IMG/VR virus record: IMGVR_UViG_3300037153_000309
Span: 1-37,764 of that record
Source: a virus
Direction: 5' to 3' (one strand)
DNA: 37,764 nt
In this document: positions 1 through 8,630 of the stretch, one piece after another
How the letters are laid out: every line of letters starts with the position of its first letter
Position numbering within the stretch: the first letter of the stretch is position 1
Notes under the pieces: generated by a model
Seen by the model: the letters and a program-made list of their open reading frames with translations, nothing else
What the model was told of the DNA's origin: nothing
Databases searched by the model: none
Made by a program: the position numbers and the translations under genes

Positions 1-554
1 GTGATGCGCTCACCGGGTCGATCGCGCGGATCTGTCACCGGGTATCGGAAGGAGGCGAACCGTCGATGGCCAACCTGGGCCGGCCACCGAGGCCTGCACG
101 GCTGCGTCTGCTCAACGGCGCCCCGCCGGGCAAAGTGAACCTGAACGAGCCGGTGCCGCGGGGCGGCCGGCTGGTTCCGCCGGACGACCTGGGCGAGGAG
201 GCGCGGACCATCTGGGACTACACGCTGGCCGAGCTGGAGTTCATGCGGTCCGCCGTGCCGACCGACCGGGACGCGCTGGTCGCCTACTGCGAGGCCGTGG
301 TGAACCACCGCAGAGCCAGCGCGCAACTGGTGGACGCGCCGCTGCTGATCCGTGGTCACCGCGGGGTGCAGGTCCGCAATCCGCTGCTGGCGGTGCAGCG
401 CGACGCCGCGCACCTGATCCGCCAGTACGCGCAGGAGTTCGGGCTGACCCCGTCGGCGCGGGCCCGGATCGACGTGGACGGTCCGCGCCGCGAGGAGGAC
501 AACCCGTTCAGTCAGGGCGCCGTCTGAGATGGGCGTCGAGCTGCCCGACGCGGC
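1..554. repeat. Left copy of the near-identical terminal repeat
   Basis: This stretch matches 37210-37764 with 19 substitutions and one single-base indel, by direct comparison. It covers the terS leader, all of terS and the first 26 bases of terL. Fifteen of the 20 differences fall in the first 200 bases or so, and the last 120 bases are identical. An exact terminal redundancy or a simple circular-assembly overlap would be identical, so two alleles are present. Confidence 0.95.
66..527 (+). CDS. terS: Terminase small subunit, P27 family
   Basis: This 153-aa protein recognises phage DNA and delivers it to the large terminase during packaging. The N-terminus MANLGRPPRPARLRLL, the LNEPVP segment and the helical 'AEL-FM...VAYCEAV' core are typical of the P27-like family seen in HK97-type actinophages. 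An AAGGAGG ribosome-binding site at 49-55 supports the ATG at 66. It lies one base upstream of terL, the usual terS-terL order. A second allele differing at seven residues is at 37276-37737. The family call is from motif recognition. Confidence 0.9.
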   Translation: MANLGRPPRPARLRLLNGAPPGKVNLNEPVPRGGRLVPPDDLGEEARTIWDYTLAELEFMRSAVPTDRDALVAYCEAVVNHRRASAQLVDAPLLIRGHRGVQVRNPLLAVQRDAAHLIRQYAQEFGLTPSARARIDVDGPRREEDNPFSQGAV

Positions 555-2244
555 GACGCTGCGCCGGCTGAAGCTGTCGCCGGAGATCGCCTGGTACCTG
601 CTCAGCCGCGGCTACGAGCTGCCCGACTGTGTGCCGGCGTTCAAGACGCCGGAGCCGAAGGTGCGGGGGGCGCGCTTCGACGGGGCGCGCGTGGACAAGG
701 TGCTGCACGGGTTCTCCAGGATGATGCATACGCAGGGGCAGTGGGCGGGCAGGCCGATCATCTTGAGCTCGTGGCAGGTCGGCTACATCGTGGCACCGGT
801 TTTCGGCTGGGTGAGGTTCGACGACGATGCCGGCCGGCAGGTGCGGGTGGTTCGGTCGCTGTACGTGGAGGTGCCGCGGCGCAACGGCAAGAGCACCCTG
901 TTCGGGGGGATCGGCCTGTACCTGACCTGTCTGGACGGGGAGGCGGCGGCACAGGTGGTCGCGGCGGCGACGACGACGAAACAGGCGCGGTACGTGTTCG
1001 ACCCGGTGCGCGAGCTCGCGAGCAGGTCGCCGTACATGCGTCCGTACGTGAAGGCGTTCGCGTCGAGGGTTGTGCACACGCCGACCGGCAGCTACTTCGA
1101 GGTGGTCAGCAGCGTCGCGGAGGCGCTGCACGGCGGCAACTTGCACGGCGGGCTGGTCGACGAGCTGCACGTGCACAAGCATCCGGACCTGGTGGAGACG
1201 ATCGAGACCGGCACCGGGTCGCGTCGCCAGCCGCTGGTGGGGATGATCACCACCGCCGACGACGGCCGCGACGGCACCATCTACGCGCGCAAGCGCGGCT
1301 ACGTCGAGCAGCTGGCCAGGCACGTGATCAAGGACCCCTCGACGTACGGGGTGATCTGGTGTGCTTCTGAGCGCGACGACCCGTTCGCGGAGTCGACGTG
1401 GCGCAAGGCGAACCCCGGCTACGGGGTGAGTCCGACCCGGCAGTATCTCGTCGACGCGAGCACCCGGGCGGCGAACAGCCCGACCGAGCTCGCCACGTTC
1501 ATGCGGCTGCACCTGGGGGTGCGCACCAAGCAGCAGACCCGTTTCGTCACCCTCAACGTGTGGGACCGCAACGCGGGTCTCGTCGATGAGCAGAAGCTGC
1601 ACGGCAGACGCGCCTACGGCGGGCTCGACCTCGCGAGCACCAGCGACCTGTGCTCGCTGTGCTGGCTGTTCCCCGACGATGACGGCGGTTTCGACGTGCT
1701 CTGGCGGCACTGGTGCCCTGAGGCCGCCTACGAAGCGCTGGTGCGCCGTACCGCGAAAAACGCCGAGCTGTGGCGGCGCGAGGGACTACTGCAGGTGACA
1801 GACGGCGACGTCGCCGACTACGGCTACATCCGCGCGCAGATCAATCTCGACCGCACCCGCTTCGATGTGCGGCTGATCGGCTACGACCCGTGGAACAGCT
1901 CGCAGCTGATGAACGACCTGGGCGACGACGAGGCCGCGCTGATGCAGGTGCGGCAGGGCTTCGCGTCGATGAGCCCGCCGCTCAAGCAGATCGCGCATCT
2001 GCTACGCGAGGGCACCGCCGAGCACCCACGCTTCAGACACGGAGGGAACCCGCTGATGCGCTGGCAGACCGACAACCTCGCGGTGGCCGCCGACCCGGCC
2101 GGCAACGTCAAGCCCGACAAGAGCAAGTCAGGCGACAAGATCGACGGCTGGTCGGCGGCGGTGACCGCGATGAGCGCCTACATCAGCGCGGAGAAGCAGG
2201 TCGAGAGCGTGTACGACGCCGAGCACGGGCTGGTGGTGATCTGA
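529..2244 (+). CDS. terL: Terminase large subunit (ATPase and nuclease)
   Basis: This 571-aa protein is the DNA-packaging motor that docks on the portal, hydrolyses ATP and cuts concatemers. The Walker A region is RRNGKST near residues 118-124. The Walker B-like segment is GGLVDELHVH near 206-215. The C-terminal RNase H-like nuclease half opens with GGLDLASTSD, whose aspartate is the expected first metal ligand, and continues with GYDPWNSSQL. Its length fits the HK97-type terminase family. It starts one base after terS and ends one base before the portal gene, indicating translational coupling. Confidence 0.95.
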   Translation: MGVELPDAATLRRLKLSPEIAWYLLSRGYELPDCVPAFKTPEPKVRGARFDGARVDKVLHGFSRMMHTQGQWAGRPIILSSWQVGYIVAPVFGWVRFDDDAGRQVRVVRSLYVEVPRRNGKSTLFGGIGLYLTCLDGEAAAQVVAAATTTKQARYVFDPVRELASRSPYMRPYVKAFASRVVHTPTGSYFEVVSSVAEALHGGNLHGGLVDELHVHKHPDLVETIETGTGSRRQPLVGMITTADDGRDGTIYARKRGYVEQLARHVIKDPSTYGVIWCASERDDPFAESTWRKANPGYGVSPTRQYLVDASTRAANSPTELATFMRLHLGVRTKQQTRFVTLNVWDRNAGLVDEQKLHGRRAYGGLDLASTSDLCSLCWLFPDDDGGFDVLWRHWCPEAAYEALVRRTAKNAELWRREGLLQVTDGDVADYGYIRAQINLDRTRFDVRLIGYDPWNSSQLMNDLGDDEAALMQVRQGFASMSPPLKQIAHLLREGTAEHPRFRHGGNPLMRWQTDNLAVAADPAGNVKPDKSKSGDKIDGWSAAVTAMSAYISAEKQVESVYDAEHGLVVI

Positions 2245-2245
2245 C

Positions 2246-4171
2246 GTGTTCGGCAGGCAGCGCAAGTCGACGCTCGCCGGCACCATGGTGTGGCCGCTGC
2301 AGAACAGTGTCTTCGACTACGGCACTGCCGTCAGCGAGGCCTGGCGCTGGGCGCTGAACCAGACCCCGGAGGACGTCTGGAACAGCCAGCCGTACGTGCG
2401 CACCGTCGTCACGTTCCTCGCCCGCAACGTCGCGCAGCTCGGCCTGCACTGCTTCGTCAGAGTCGGCGACACCGAGCGGCAGCGGGTCAGCGACGACCCG
2501 CTCGCGACGACGCTGCGACGGCCGAACGGCTACACGACGAGCTACGAGCTGATCTTCGGCCTCGTCGCCGACCGTGCGCTGTATGACCGTGCGTACTGGT
2601 ACATCGGCAGCGAGCAGGGACAGACGACGCTGACGCGTATCCCGCCGAGCCGTGTCGTGACGCACATTGCCCGCGACCCGCTCGGCCAGGTCGACGCGTT
2701 CCGGATCGTCGGCCCGCGCGGCGAGACACCGATCGACGTACCAGCCGACCGGGTGCTGTACTTCCCCGGCTGGAACCCGACGAGCAGCGTCGGAATGCCG
2801 AGCAGCCCGATCGACGCGATACGCAGCGTGATCGCCGAGCAGGCCGCCGCGTTCGAGTTCCGCAAGCTGGCCTGGGCGAACGGCGCGCAGACGTCGCAGG
2901 TGATGGCCCGGCCGGCTGGGGTGCCGTGGAAGGAAGGTGCCCGCGACCGCTTCATCGCTGACATGCGCGCCCAGTTCGGCGGCGACGGGCCGCGACGCAA
3001 CGGCCCGATCCTGCTCGAGGACGGCATGACGCTGACCGGCCAGCAGTTCAACGCCCGCGAGGCGCAGTGGATCGACGCGGCGAAGCTGTCGCTGGCGCTG
3101 GTCGCGTCGGTCTACCACGTGAACCCGACGATGGTCGGGCTGCTCGACAACGCCAACTACAGCAACGTCCGTGAGTTCCGCAAGATGTTGTACGGCGACA
3201 CGCTCGGCCCGATCCTGGCGAGCATCGAGGACCGCATCAACACATTCCTGGTGCCCAAGATCGCCAGCAGCGCCGAAGAGTACGTCGAGTTCAACATCGC
3301 CGAGAAGCTGCAGGGGTCGTTCGAGGAGCAGAGCGCGGCGCTGCAGTCGGCGGTCGGCGGGCCGTGGATGCTGCGCAGCGAGGCCCGGGCGGTGCTGAAC
3401 CTGCCGCCGATCGACGGTGCCGACGAGCTGATCGTGCCGATGAACGTCACCGAGGGCGGGCAGCCTGCACCCAACGCGCCGATCGAGCAGGCATCGCGTC
3501 GGCTCGCCACTGTCGTGCCGATCAAGATCGCGGCGGCCGACAGCCAGCGGCAGCGCATCAACGTCAGCGTGTCCAGGTATTTCGACAGGCAGTCGCGCAG
3601 CGTGCTGTCACGCATCGGCAGCGTCGACGACTGGTGGCAGCAGCAGCGCTGGGATGACGAGCTGACGCAGACTCTGCACCCGCTGCACAGACAGATCGCG
3701 ACACAGATCGGCAGGGCCGAGGCGTACCGGCTGGGCTACTCGCCAGACGAATACGACGCCGCGCTCGCCGATGGCTACCTGTACGCGTCGGCGAGCAGCA
3801 GCGCGCACGATATCAACGCGACGACGAAGAGCCAGCTCGATGAGCAGATCGGCACCAAGGACGGCGACCCCGTCCACGTCTTCGACATCGCCAGGGCGTC
3901 GCGTGCAGCCGGCATCGCGGTCGGCATGAGCACCTTCCTCGCCGGCTTCGCCTCCCGTGAGGCGGCGCAGCAGATCGCCAGCCGGCACGACGTCGAGCCG
4001 ACGAAGACATGGGTCACCGGCCCGAACGCGCGGGCGTCGCATTCACGCATGAACGGCGAGACGGTGCCGATCGACGCCGCCTTCAGCAACGGCATGCAGT
4101 GGCCCGCCGAGGGCAGCGACGCCGACGAGATCGCCGGCTGCAACTGCTCCATCCAGATCAACCTCGCCTAA
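2246..4171 (+). CDS. Portal protein fused to a MuF-like head morphogenesis domain
   Basis: The first 400 or so residues of this 641-aa protein are an HK97-type portal, the ring at the capsid vertex through which DNA enters and leaves (YVRTVVTFLARNVAQL; FPGWNP; NPTMVGLLDNANYSNVRE). From about residue 430 the sequence becomes a phage Mu gpF-like domain. It ends in the family signature KTWVTGPNARASHSRMNG...VPIDAAF, followed by a GCNCSIQI Cys-x-Cys end. Portal and MuF are separate genes in many phages, but fused versions are known in actinophages. There is no stop or frameshift between the halves. It precedes the protease by 25 bases. Confidence 0.9.
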   Translation: MFGRQRKSTLAGTMVWPLQNSVFDYGTAVSEAWRWALNQTPEDVWNSQPYVRTVVTFLARNVAQLGLHCFVRVGDTERQRVSDDPLATTLRRPNGYTTSYELIFGLVADRALYDRAYWYIGSEQGQTTLTRIPPSRVVTHIARDPLGQVDAFRIVGPRGETPIDVPADRVLYFPGWNPTSSVGMPSSPIDAIRSVIAEQAAAFEFRKLAWANGAQTSQVMARPAGVPWKEGARDRFIADMRAQFGGDGPRRNGPILLEDGMTLTGQQFNAREAQWIDAAKLSLALVASVYHVNPTMVGLLDNANYSNVREFRKMLYGDTLGPILASIEDRINTFLVPKIASSAEEYVEFNIAEKLQGSFEEQSAALQSAVGGPWMLRSEARAVLNLPPIDGADELIVPMNVTEGGQPAPNAPIEQASRRLATVVPIKIAAADSQRQRINVSVSRYFDRQSRSVLSRIGSVDDWWQQQRWDDELTQTLHPLHRQIATQIGRAEAYRLGYSPDEYDAALADGYLYASASSSAHDINATTKSQLDEQIGTKDGDPVHVFDIARASRAAGIAVGMSTFLAGFASREAAQQIASRHDVEPTKTWVTGPNARASHSRMNGETVPIDAAFSNGMQWPAEGSDADEIAGCNCSIQINLA

Positions 4172-4196
4172 TCCGCCCGCCACAAGGGAGCACACC

Positions 4197-4928
4197 ATGA
4201 CGTATCTGAAGTCGCTGCCTGCCGTCGTGAAGACGACCGCAGCCGAGGACGACGGCGTCGTCGAGGCGCTCGTCGCGACGTACGACGTCGACAGCATCGG
4301 CGACCGTATCGTGCCGGGCGCATTCGCGAAGAGCCTCGACGACTGGCAGCACAGCGGCCACCCGATCCCGTTCATCTGGTCGCACCTGCACGACGATCTC
4401 GACGCCTACATCGGCGACGTGCTCGAGGCCGCCGAGACCGACGACGGGCTGCTCGTCAAGGCGCAGGTGGACATGAGCGACGCGAAGAGCGCGAAGGCGT
4501 TCCGGCTGCTGAAGAGCGGACGCGTGCACAACTACTCGTTCGCCTACGACGTCGTCGACGCCGAGCAGGACGGCGACGTGAACCTGCTGCGCGAGCTGAG
4601 GCTCTACGAAGTCGGCCCGTGCCTGATCGGGATGAACCAGCAGACACGCACCCTCGTCGCGAAGCACCGCCCGGCCAAGCGCGGGCGGGTGCTCAGCGCG
4701 ACGAACGAGACAGACCTGCGGGACGCGCTGACAGCGATCACGCGCGTACTCGCACAGCTCGACGACCAGTCGAGCGACGACGAGGAGCAGTCGAGCCAGT
4801 CGACGGAACCGGCCAAGGACGAGCACGACGACGACGTCGCGAAGTCCGAGGAGCCCACGCCGAGCGATCCGCTCGATGACGACCTCGCAGCAGAGATCGC
4901 ACTTGCTACTGAAAGGGGCAGGCTATGA
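4197..4928 (+). CDS. HK97-family prohead protease (maturation serine protease)
   Basis: This 243-aa protease cleaves the capsid scaffold (delta) domain during head maturation. The conserved core is present: YDVDSIGDRIVPGAF, the catalytic-histidine segment WSHLHDD (H63) and the catalytic-serine segment VHNYSFAYDV (S114), then LYEVGPCLIG. Residues 165-243 are very acidic (DDQSSDDEEQ and onward) and may act as a scaffold-like tail. That last point is inference. It overlaps the capsid gene start by four bases (ATGA). Protease directly before capsid is the standard HK97 order. Confidence 0.92.
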   Translation: MTYLKSLPAVVKTTAAEDDGVVEALVATYDVDSIGDRIVPGAFAKSLDDWQHSGHPIPFIWSHLHDDLDAYIGDVLEAAETDDGLLVKAQVDMSDAKSAKAFRLLKSGRVHNYSFAYDVVDAEQDGDVNLLRELRLYEVGPCLIGMNQQTRTLVAKHRPAKRGRVLSATNETDLRDALTAITRVLAQLDDQSSDDEEQSSQSTEPAKDEHDDDVAKSEEPTPSDPLDDDLAAEIALATERGRL

Positions 4929-6157
4929 ACCTGCACGAAAAGCGCAAGGCGGAACTCGCGGCAGCGCAGGGCATCATCGACCGCGCGAAGAGCGAGGGCC
5001 GCAACATGACAGACGCCGAGCGTGCCGAGGTCACGCTGCGGCTCAAGACGGCGGGCGAGCTGCTCGCCGCGATCACCAGCGAGGCCAACGACAAGGCGCT
5101 GCGCGAACAGATCGGCGCCGCCATGAAGGATGACGACCCGACCGTCGACGACGGCAGCGGCCAGCCCAAGGGCAAGCGGTACCGCAGCGTCGGCGAGGCA
5201 TTCGTGAAGAGCGACGCCTACATCGACGCGATCGCGGCGCTCGCCTCCCGCAGCCGCTTCACCACCCGCGCAGTCGACACCGGGCTGGACCTGAAGTCGC
5301 TGACCACGACCGGCACCGTCTACCCGGGCGGACATCAGGACCTGCCCGGCATCGTCACGAAGGCGCTGCAGCGGCCCACCGTCGCCGACCTGCTCGCATC
5401 CGGTACCGTCACCGGCTCGGTGCTGTCCTATCTCGTCGAGTCGGCATACACCAACGCGGCGGCAGCGGTCGCCGAGGGCGGTGCGAAGCCGGCCAGCGAC
5501 CTGACGCTGACGCGTGTCGACCAGGTGCTCAGCAAGATCGCGACCCTGCTCGACGTGCCCGACGAGTTCCTGCAGGACGCCGACGCGGCGCGCAGCTACA
5601 TCGACGGCAGGCTGACGCTGTTCATCCAGCTGGCCGAAGAGCAGCAGCTCATCAGCGGCTCGGGCACCGCGCCGAACCTGCGCGGCATCCTGAACACGAG
5701 CGGCATCCAGACCGAAACCCAGGCGGCGGCCCCCGACACCGGGCTCGACGCGTTGTACCGGGCCATCACCAAGGTGCGCACCGTCGCGTTTCTCGAGCCG
5801 GACGGCGTCGTCATCAACCCCGCCGACTACCAGGCGCTGCGGCTCGCGAAGGACGCGAACGACCAGTACTACGGCGGCGGGCCGTTCACCGGCGCGTACG
5901 GGGCCGGCGGCGGCGTCAACGACCCCGGCGTGTGGGGGCTGCGCACCGTCGTCACGACCGCCGTCGCTGCGAAGACGGCGATCGTCGGCTCATGGCAGGC
6001 CGGCGCGATGGTCTTCCGCAAGGGCGGCATCACCGTCGACAGCACCAACAGCGACGCGGACAAGTTCACCAAGAACATCACCACCATCCGCGCCGAGGAG
6101 CGGCTTGCGCTGGCGGTGTTCCGCCCGTCTGCGTTCGTCAAGGTGACACTGCTCTGA
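4925..6157 (+). CDS. Major capsid protein, HK97 fold
   Basis: This 410-aa protein forms the icosahedral shell. Residues 1-90 are a charged, predicted coiled-coil delta/scaffold region (EKRKAELAAAQGIIDRAKSE), probably removed by the upstream protease. The HK97 core follows, with VADLLASGTVTGS, the EGGAKPASDLTL turn typical of the family, and a C-terminal VRAEERLA-like segment (TIRAEERLALAVFRPSAFVKV). The P-domain helix segment DGRLTLFIQLAEEQQLISGSG is also recognisable. A strong hairpin follows the gene, consistent with high, uncoupled expression. Confidence 0.95.
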   Translation: MNLHEKRKAELAAAQGIIDRAKSEGRNMTDAERAEVTLRLKTAGELLAAITSEANDKALREQIGAAMKDDDPTVDDGSGQPKGKRYRSVGEAFVKSDAYIDAIAALASRSRFTTRAVDTGLDLKSLTTTGTVYPGGHQDLPGIVTKALQRPTVADLLASGTVTGSVLSYLVESAYTNAAAAVAEGGAKPASDLTLTRVDQVLSKIATLLDVPDEFLQDADAARSYIDGRLTLFIQLAEEQQLISGSGTAPNLRGILNTSGIQTETQAAAPDTGLDALYRAITKVRTVAFLEPDGVVINPADYQALRLAKDANDQYYGGGPFTGAYGAGGGVNDPGVWGLRTVVTTAVAAKTAIVGSWQAGAMVFRKGGITVDSTNSDADKFTKNITTIRAEERLALAVFRPSAFVKVTLL

Positions 6158-6171
6158 TTCAAGCGTGACGA

Positions 6172-6206
6172 GCACGCGAGGCGTCGCATCGCCGCGTCTC
6201 GCGTGC
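6172..6206 (+). terminator. Strong hairpin after the capsid gene
   Basis: A perfect 9-bp inverted repeat (GCACGCGAG at 6172-6180, CTCGCGTGC at 6198-6206) can be lengthened inward by wobble and G-C pairs to about 12 bp. It sits 15 bases after the capsid stop. There is no U-tract, which is common for actinobacterial terminators. It could be a partial terminator or an RNA-stabilising stem. Confidence 0.5.
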
Positions 6207-6237
6207 CCGCCGCCCACAGCGAAAGGGAGGAAAGGCA

Positions 6238-6399
6238 ATGGCAGAGACCAGCAACGGTGACAGCGATCTGAGCGAGGTCGAGGTCGAGGTCAACGGCGTC
6301 ACCACGACACTGCTGCTGAGCGCCGAGGACGCGAAGCAGTACGAAGACGCGAAGAAGCAAGCGGCGTCGACGAAGAAGGCGACGGCGGCGAACAAGTGA
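6238..6399 (+). CDS. Small acidic/lysine-rich protein after capsid, unknown
   Basis: This 53-aa ORF has a good GGGAGGA ribosome-binding site just upstream. It ends with a GTGA overlap into the next gene, so it belongs to the head operon. The protein has an acidic valine-rich strand (SEVEVEVNG) and a Lys/Ala-rich tail (KKQAASTKKATAANK). Small proteins in this slot of siphovirus genomes are often head decoration or connector accessory factors, but no family is recognised here. Confidence 0.75.
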   Translation: MAETSNGDSDLSEVEVEVNGVTTTLLLSAEDAKQYEDAKKQAASTKKATAANK

Positions 6400-6848
6400 C
6401 GACGCTCGACGATCTGCTCGCATTGCTGCCCGACAACACGAGCGGCGACATCAGCGCGGCTGATCTGCGCACGATCGTCACAGAGTTGTACAACGACGCG
6501 AACACCCGCAGCGAGTCGTACGCGTACGACTTCACAACCGACGTGACGCCCGCGACCGGCAAGGTCGCGACGGATCAAGGCTGGCAGATGAGCGTCACGA
6601 CGCTGCTGCTCAACGAGACGACGGGCGACGGCATGGTCTTCCCGATCGTGCTGCTCGACCGTCTCGCCGTCGAAGATCGAGCACGTCTCATCCTCGCGAT
6701 GCCCGGCTCGAGCATGACGATGACGGTGACCGGGCAGTCTGTCGATCAGGGCACCTACCGCTCGATCCCGGTCACGCCGACGAAGCTCGTCGGTGTCGCA
6801 CCGGCCAACAACGCGCTGATGACGCTCGCGCTGGTGGTCCTGCCGTGA
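6396..6848 (+). CDS. Head-region structural protein, unknown
   Basis: This 150-aa protein starts at a GTG overlapping the previous stop. The N-terminal segment LLPDNTSGDISAADLRTIV resembles a short helical motif seen at the start of many phage structural proteins. It is followed by a beta-rich body (MTMTVTGQSV...YRSIPVTPTKLVG). Its place between the capsid and the head-tail connector suggests a decoration or minor head protein. The function is inference from position. Confidence 0.7.
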   Translation: MTTLDDLLALLPDNTSGDISAADLRTIVTELYNDANTRSESYAYDFTTDVTPATGKVATDQGWQMSVTTLLLNETTGDGMVFPIVLLDRLAVEDRARLILAMPGSSMTMTVTGQSVDQGTYRSIPVTPTKLVGVAPANNALMTLALVVLP

Positions 6849-7387
6849 GCTTCGATGCCGGCTATGCGAGCAGTTTCGACGTCGACACGACGGCACCTGG
6901 CCCGACGCCTGACGAACGCCAGGCGGCAGAGGACGTGGTGCGCGCCTACTGCGGCTGGGTGATCGCACCGAGCACCGACGAAGACTTCACCCTGGACGGT
7001 GAGCTCGCCGTCATCCAGCCGATCCCGACGCTGTACATGACTGCGCTGCGCACGCTGACGATCTGCGACCAGGTGATCGACGTGACCGATCACAGCCAGG
7101 TCGAATGGTCGCAGTCGGGGTTCCTGCGTCGTGCCGCCGGGTTCGGTGGGCAGCTGCGCGGCGTCCAGGTCGCCATCACGCACGGCTACCCCGACTGGCC
7201 GTTCGACGTGCTCGCCGTCGTCGACGGGCTGATCGCACGCGGCGCCGACGTCGGCAGCTCGACGCTGGTGCAGGTCGGTCAGGTCCGTCAGGCCACCGGT
7301 GCTGACGGGCTGCCGTACGGCGAAGGCGTGCTCACCGGCTACGAGCAGACGGTGCTGGACCGGTACCGGCTGCCGTTGCGGCCATGA
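6845..7387 (+). CDS. Head-to-tail adaptor/connector protein
   Basis: This 180-aa protein fits the HK97 gp6-type connector family: small and helical at the N-terminus (PDERQAAEDVVRAYCGWVI), then beta strands (FTLDGELAVIQPIPTLYM) and the C-terminal 'RAxGADGLPYGEG..TGYEQTVLDRYR' type end. Such proteins stack under the portal to form the DNA exit channel. It overlaps both neighbours by four bases (GTGA, ATGA), part of a tightly coupled connector operon. It is assigned by motif and synteny. Confidence 0.75.
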   Translation: MSFDAGYASSFDVDTTAPGPTPDERQAAEDVVRAYCGWVIAPSTDEDFTLDGELAVIQPIPTLYMTALRTLTICDQVIDVTDHSQVEWSQSGFLRRAAGFGGQLRGVQVAITHGYPDWPFDVLAVVDGLIARGADVGSSTLVQVGQVRQATGADGLPYGEGVLTGYEQTVLDRYRLPLRP

Positions 7388-7722
7388 GGCTCGGGCCGCA
7401 CTCGGTCGTCGTGCTGCGGGCCGGCGCCAAGGCGAGCGACTACGGCAACGTGGCCGTGCTGGACTGGTCGAGCCCGACCCGTACCACGGTGACCGGGTGC
7501 AGCGTGCAGCCGCCGGGCGGCGAGACCGGGCAGTACACGATCGACCGCGACTCGACCGAGACCGAGCTGACCGTCTTCCTGCCGTGGGAGACCGACGTGC
7601 TCGCCGACGACCGCGTCGAGTTCGACGGCGCGCAGTACCAGATCGTCGGCGACGTCGCGCGCTGGCAGTTCGGGGCGCTCGCGCACAAGGTCGTCTACCT
7701 GCAAAGGAGTACCGACACATGA
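7384..7722 (+). CDS. Head-tail stopper/connector protein
   Basis: This 112-aa beta-rich protein contains CSVQPPGGETG, DSTETELTVFLPW and FDGAQYQIVGDVARWQ. This resembles the stopper proteins (lambda gpFII/SPP1 gp16-like) that seal the connector after packaging and receive the tail. The order adaptor, stopper, small protein, gp10-like, tail terminator matches HK97-type phages. It ends in an ATGA overlap with the next ORF. Confidence 0.72.
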   Translation: MRLGPHSVVVLRAGAKASDYGNVAVLDWSSPTRTTVTGCSVQPPGGETGQYTIDRDSTETELTVFLPWETDVLADDRVEFDGAQYQIVGDVARWQFGALAHKVVYLQRSTDT

Positions 7723-7943
7723 GCATGAAACTGTACGACGTCGAGGGCTACGACCATCCGCTGGAGTTGACCGAGGAACTCGCCGCTCAGGTGGGCGGCG
7801 TCGAGCACGGTGCCGCGACGATGCCGAGGGCCACTGCCAGCAAGGCCGACTGGGTCGACTGGGCGGTAACCCAGGGCGAGGACCGCGGCGTCGCCGAGGC
7901 CTTGACCAAGGCGGAACTGGTCGCCGGCTACGGCAGCGAGTAA
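7719..7943 (+). CDS. Small head-tail region protein with HeH/SAP-like C-terminus
   Basis: The 74-aa ORF starts at the ATG of an ATGA overlap, with an AAGGAG ribosome-binding site a little upstream. The N-terminus is MSMKLYDVEGYDHPLELTEE. The C-terminal SKADWVDWAV...LTKAELVAGYG resembles the short helix-extension-helix motif at the end of several phage head-tail proteins. The role is unknown. Confidence 0.65.
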   Translation: MSMKLYDVEGYDHPLELTEELAAQVGGVEHGAATMPRATASKADWVDWAVTQGEDRGVAEALTKAELVAGYGSE

Positions 7944-7949
7944 GCAGCC

Positions 7950-8243
7950 GTGCCCGTCGCCAGTGTGCGTATCGAGATCAACCGGAGCGGCATCAAGGAC
8001 CTGCTCAAGGACGCCGAGACCCAGCGGATGCTCGACGACAAGGCCGCAAAGGTTGAGCAGGCCGCGCAGTCGCGGGCGCCGCTGGTGTCGGGCGAGTCCG
8101 GGCAGATCCCGCTCCCGGTCGCCGCGCGCAGCGCACCCGAGAGCAGCCGTGCCCGGGTGATCGTCAGCGCCGACCACCCGGCCGGGATCGCCGTGGAGGC
8201 GAAGTACCGGCTGCTGGTGAGCAGCCTGGACGCGGCGAGGTAG
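7950..8243 (+). CDS. HK97 gp10-like head-tail completion protein
   Basis: This 97-aa protein with a GTG start has the family layout: an N-terminal strand and helix (VRIEINRSGIKDLLKDAETQ), a long helix (MLDDKAAKVEQAAQSRAP) and a short C-terminal beta region (ARVIVSADHPAGIAVEAKYR). Proteins of this type (HK97_gp10 family) lie between connector and tail-terminator genes and help join the tail. The call rests on motif plus synteny. Confidence 0.75.
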   Translation: MPVASVRIEINRSGIKDLLKDAETQRMLDDKAAKVEQAAQSRAPLVSGESGQIPLPVAARSAPESSRARVIVSADHPAGIAVEAKYRLLVSSLDAAR

Positions 8244-8246
8244 CAC

Positions 8247-8630
8247 ATGCTGCCGCTGTCGCCGCCGGTCGACGCCGAGCAGACGGTGATCGCCTACCTG
8301 CAACCGTTCCTGCCGGAGGGGGTCGGCATCGACGTGCGCGGCGCCGGGCAGCACTTTGTGCGGGTGCGTCGCATCGGCGGCGTCGAGATGACCCCGCACC
8401 ACGACCGGCCGGTGCTCGACGTGATCGTGTACCACGACAGCGACCGGGAGCGGATGCAGCTCGCGCTGTCGCTGTGGACGCTGCTGCGCGCAGCGGCCGG
8501 GGAGCCTGCCGCAGAAGGCGTGCTGTATTACGGCAGCACCACGCTCGGGCCGCGTCAGATGCCCGACCCGGCAGACGACGTGAAGACGGTCTGCCTGTTC
8601 ACCGTCGAGATGATCACCCGTCCGGCGTGA
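8247..8630 (+). CDS. Tail terminator protein
   Basis: This 127-aa protein has the mixed alpha/beta pattern of lambda gpU-type tail terminators: VIAYLQPFLPEGVGIDVRG, then RPVLDVIVYHDSDRERMQLA and a C-terminal VCLFTVEMITRPA strand. Terminators form the ring that stops tail-tube growth and binds the head. It is the last gene before a 105-bp gap and the major tail protein, as expected. Confidence 0.75.
   Translation: MLPLSPPVDAEQTVIAYLQPFLPEGVGIDVRGAGQHFVRVRRIGGVEMTPHHDRPVLDVIVYHDSDRERMQLALSLWTLLRAAAGEPAAEGVLYYGSTTLGPRQMPDPADDVKTVCLFTVEMITRPA

Noticed and set aside
508-1710. 400-aa minus-strand frame opposite terL
   Set aside because: Arg/His/Pro/Val-rich antisense of a certain terminase gene.
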